A DNA stretch of 7,206 nt from Bacteriovoracaceae bacterium UBA1018 (GTDB lineage: Bacteria > Bdellovibrionota > UBA1018). Positions within the stretch are counted from its first letter, which is position 1. Each line of letters begins with the position of its first letter. The notes beneath the pieces are model-generated. The model was not told the origin of the DNA and ran no database searches. It worked only from the letters and a program-made list of their open reading frames with translations. Positions 5,595 through 7,206 of the stretch are shown here, piece after piece. Where the stretch lies: NCBI GenBank assembly GCA_002291495.1, contig DBAE01000252.1, positions 10,555 to 17,760 on the forward strand, written 5' to 3'. A program made the translations under genes and the position numbers.

Positions 5595-7045
5595 TATGCG
5601 GCTGCTTGAATGTTTGATGATTGACCGAGATGAAAATAAAAAACTGCACCTTTATCGGGCGAGGCCTCGGCCCAGACGTCTCCTCCATGCCGCCTCATGA
5701 TTCGTCGTACAGTCGCTAGCCCGATGCCAGTTCCTGTAAAGTCATTTGGACTATGTAGTCGCTGGAATGCCCCAAAGAGCTTGTCAACATATGCCATATC
5801 AAATCCCGCGCCATTATCTGTGACGTAGTAGGTCCAGGTTCCATTCATTTCTTTTTGACCAAACTCAATTCGAGCATTCTGCTTTTTTGAAGTAAATTTC
5901 CAAGCATTCGATAGTAAATTTTCGAGAGCGGCGTAAAGCAGCCCTGAATCCGCATGAGCAGTCAGTCCCGGTTCAATATGTACCTCGACGTTCCGTGTAG
6001 GATCTCGCAGACGTAAATCTTCGATGATTTGAAGAGCAAGCGACGATAGGTCGACTGAGGATTTTTTAATCTCTGCGCGGCTCACTCGAGAAAGGGCGAG
6101 AAGATCATCGATCAGCTTACCCATCTTTTGGGTTCCTCGACGTACTCGGTCCAGGTAATCTCGAGCTGTTTCATCAAGCTGACTGCCATAGTCTTCAAGT
6201 AAAGCTAAGCTGAATCCATCGATGCCTCGTAGAGGAGAACGCAAATCATGAGATACGCTGTAACTAAACGCTTCCAATTCCTGATTAGCGGCTACAAGCG
6301 CAGCAGTGCGCTCTTGGACCCGCTTTTCAAGGAGTTCGTGAGCTTCCTTAAGTGCGCGCGACTGATTTTGGACTTCTAGCAAAGATTGTCGGTAAGCGGC
6401 CGAGAGACTTCCAAGTTGCCGTCTGGTCGAGAATGCCAAAAAAATTCCTAGAAAAATTGCTAACCCTGTCGTTAGAAGTGTCGCTAACGTTCGAGCATGT
6501 TCGGCCTGTCGTTCCCTTTCGATGCGCAGTGCCTGTTCACGGCTGATAAATGCATCTGTCTCAGCGCGGATCTGATCCATGACTCTTTTGCGATTATATA
6601 GGCCAGCCGCGTCACCAGCTGCGAGGGCTTTTTGCGTCATCGAAAACCATTGATCAAATAGATTATGGATGGACGCGAGCTGAGCAGTTTGGACGGCATT
6701 ATCTTTTGTTAGGCGAGCGAGTCGGCTATTGGCATCAGCAAAAGACTTTTGATCTTTTTCAAGTTGGGAAAGAAAATCTTTTGACCCTGACAACAAATAT
6801 CCGCGAGCATTGGTCTCAATTGAGATTAAATTACTTTGGCTACGATAGGTTTCGGAGATCACTTCATCAGTGTGGGCTACCCATCTGCCCAATGATCGAA
6901 GGTGGTTAATTTGCCAAATCAGAACTGCAGATAAGATGATCATGAGTAGGATGGGTAATCCCAAGGCTCTGAGAAATATTCTGTTTAATTTTTCCTGTTC
7001 AGTCTTGACTCGCACGCAGGTGATTTTGCAAACCCCACACCGCAT
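5594..7045 (-). CDS. Membrane CHASE3 sensor histidine kinase (kinase C)
   Basis: This inner-membrane sensor kinase probably starts its operon. Numbered from ATG 7045 (483 aa): a short basic N-terminus; TM1 about 25-45 (LPILLMIILSAVLIW); a periplasmic CHASE3-type helical domain about 47-185, with the characteristic ETNARGYLLSG segment; TM2 about 187-205 (LATLLTTGLAIFLGIFL); a coiled coil about 213-258; HisKA with SHDLRSPLR and phosphoacceptor H266; and HATPase_c with N-box N376/N380, G1 DNGAGF (D410), and G2 GTGIGL at 438-443. All motifs are intact. CHASE3 ligands are mostly unknown. The start is uncertain. GTG 7015 would leave a cleaner positive N-terminus, and GTG 7156 adds 37 residues. The frame is open past the window edge, so an even longer protein cannot be excluded. 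None of these has a good RBS. The downstream Rcp1-like receiver is the likely substrate. Confidence 0.93.
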   Translation of the reverse strand: MRCGVCKITCVRVKTEQEKLNRIFLRALGLPILLMIILSAVLIWQINHLRSLGRWVAHTDEVISETYRSQSNLISIETNARGYLLSGSKDFLSQLEKDQKSFADANSRLARLTKDNAVQTAQLASIHNLFDQWFSMTQKALAAGDAAGLYNRKRVMDQIRAETDAFISREQALRIERERQAEHARTLATLLTTGLAIFLGIFLAFSTRRQLGSLSAAYRQSLLEVQNQSRALKEAHELLEKRVQERTAALVAANQELEAFSYSVSHDLRSPLRGIDGFSLALLEDYGSQLDETARDYLDRVRRGTQKMGKLIDDLLALSRVSRAEIKKSSVDLSSLALQIIEDLRLRDPTRNVEVHIEPGLTAHADSGLLYAALENLLSNAWKFTSKKQNARIEFGQKEMNGTWTYYVTDNGAGFDMAYVDKLFGAFQRLHSPNDFTGTGIGLATVRRIMRRHGGDVWAEASPDKGAVFYFHLGQSSNIQAAA

Positions 7046-7071
7046 AGGTTTCTTGCAAGGCGGACGGGTAA

Positions 7072-7077
7072 GATATA
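7072..7077 (-). promoter_or_regulatory. Weak candidate -10 element for the kinase C operon
   Basis: TATATC on the minus strand lies about 27 nt before ATG 7045, in a locally A+T-rich stretch, with only a poor -35 match (TTTTCG) 16 nt upstream. If real, transcription would begin near 7065 and the short leader would favour ATG 7045 or GTG 7015 as the start. The match is weak. Confidence 0.2.
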
Positions 7078-7099
7078 TTGCTAAATCGCATGCCGAAAA

Positions 7100-7198
7100 C
7101 TGATCTAAGTAATTGCGAACGAGAACAAATCCATATTCCTGCGAAGATTCAGGCACATGGTTTTTTACTCGCGGTGTCCAAAAGCAAAGCTGATCTAA
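7100..7198. repeat. Direct repeat CTGATCTAA, two copies 90 bp apart
   Basis: CTGATCTAA occurs at 7100-7108 and again at 7190-7198, each preceded by an A-rich stretch. The 90-bp offset is a whole number of codons, so on the minus strand both copies read as LDQ in the open frame upstream of kinase C. It could be a regulator site pair, a trace of a protein repeat, or chance. Confidence 0.3.
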
Positions 7199-7206
7199 AA
7201 ACCGAT

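Larger units (their letters stand above)
7046..7206 (-). other. Upstream leader of kinase C, or N-terminal extension; frame open to window end
   Basis: These 161 bases lie upstream of the preferred kinase C start. The kinase C frame has no stop codon here and contains a GTG at 7156, so the region may encode extra N-terminal residues. The translation includes two LDQ-containing segments exactly 30 codons apart and several Cys, and I recognise no domain. Alternatively the region is a leader holding the operon promoter. I see no other gene in it. Confidence 0.5.

Noticed and set aside
1..7206. Mobile element, defence system, CRISPR or RNA gene
   Set aside because: No transposase, integrase, terminal repeats, repeat-spacer array or tRNA/rRNA-like sequence is visible; nearly all bases are explained by metabolic and signalling genes.

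Overview
The window looks like ordinary bacterial chromosome of middling G+C (high 40s percent by eye). It is densely packed and has no phage, IS, CRISPR or RNA gene that I can recognise. It is dominated by two-component signalling: three histidine kinases and two stand-alone receiver proteins, set around two amino-acid metabolism genes. The kinase architectures (CHASE3 kinase, Rcp1-type receiver, receiver-kinase) are typical of signalling-rich Gram-negative lineages such as Bdellovibrionota, myxobacteria, cyanobacteria or Acidobacteria. A Bdellovibrio-like or other former delta-proteobacterial host is my weak guess; the sequence does not prove it.

Layout. At 1-549 (+) is the C-terminal half of an M17 leucyl aminopeptidase, cut by the window edge. 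Converging on it is kinase A at 469-2352 (-), a soluble PAS-GAF-HisKA-HATPase kinase whose last 27 codons (including the stop) lie antisense to the aminopeptidase gene. About 30 bp from kinase A's start and diverging from it is ilvE at 2386-3471 (+), a branched-chain aminotransferase. It is followed 27 bp later by a receiver-only protein at 3499-3900 (+). That gene converges, with a 4-nt overlap at the stop codons, on a three-gene minus-strand operon. In transcription order the operon is kinase C (about 7045-5594, membrane CHASE3 kinase), an Rcp1-like single-domain receiver (5581-5096, GTG start), and kinase B (5093-3897, receiver-HisKA-HATPase).

How they may work together. The minus-strand operon has very small gaps (12 and 2 nt) and good Shine-Dalgarno sequences, so it is almost certainly one signalling unit. 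Kinase C senses through a periplasmic CHASE3 module and probably phosphorylates the Rcp1-like receiver. Kinase B carries its own N-terminal receiver and could be modulated by, or compete for, the same phosphoryl flow. No gene here encodes a DNA-binding, cyclic-di-GMP or Hpt output domain, so the final target lies elsewhere or is reached by protein-protein contact. Kinase A and kinase B have closely similar catalytic cores, and kinase A lies near the receiver downstream of ilvE, so cross-talk is plausible but unproven.

The main points worth a second look are the output-less kinase and receiver cluster, the receiver tied to ilvE, the antisense kinase tail over the aminopeptidase gene, the crowded divergent start region with its inverted repeat, and the uncertain Cys-rich N-terminus of kinase C, whose reading frame stays open to the window edge. 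I see no clearly unprecedented system.
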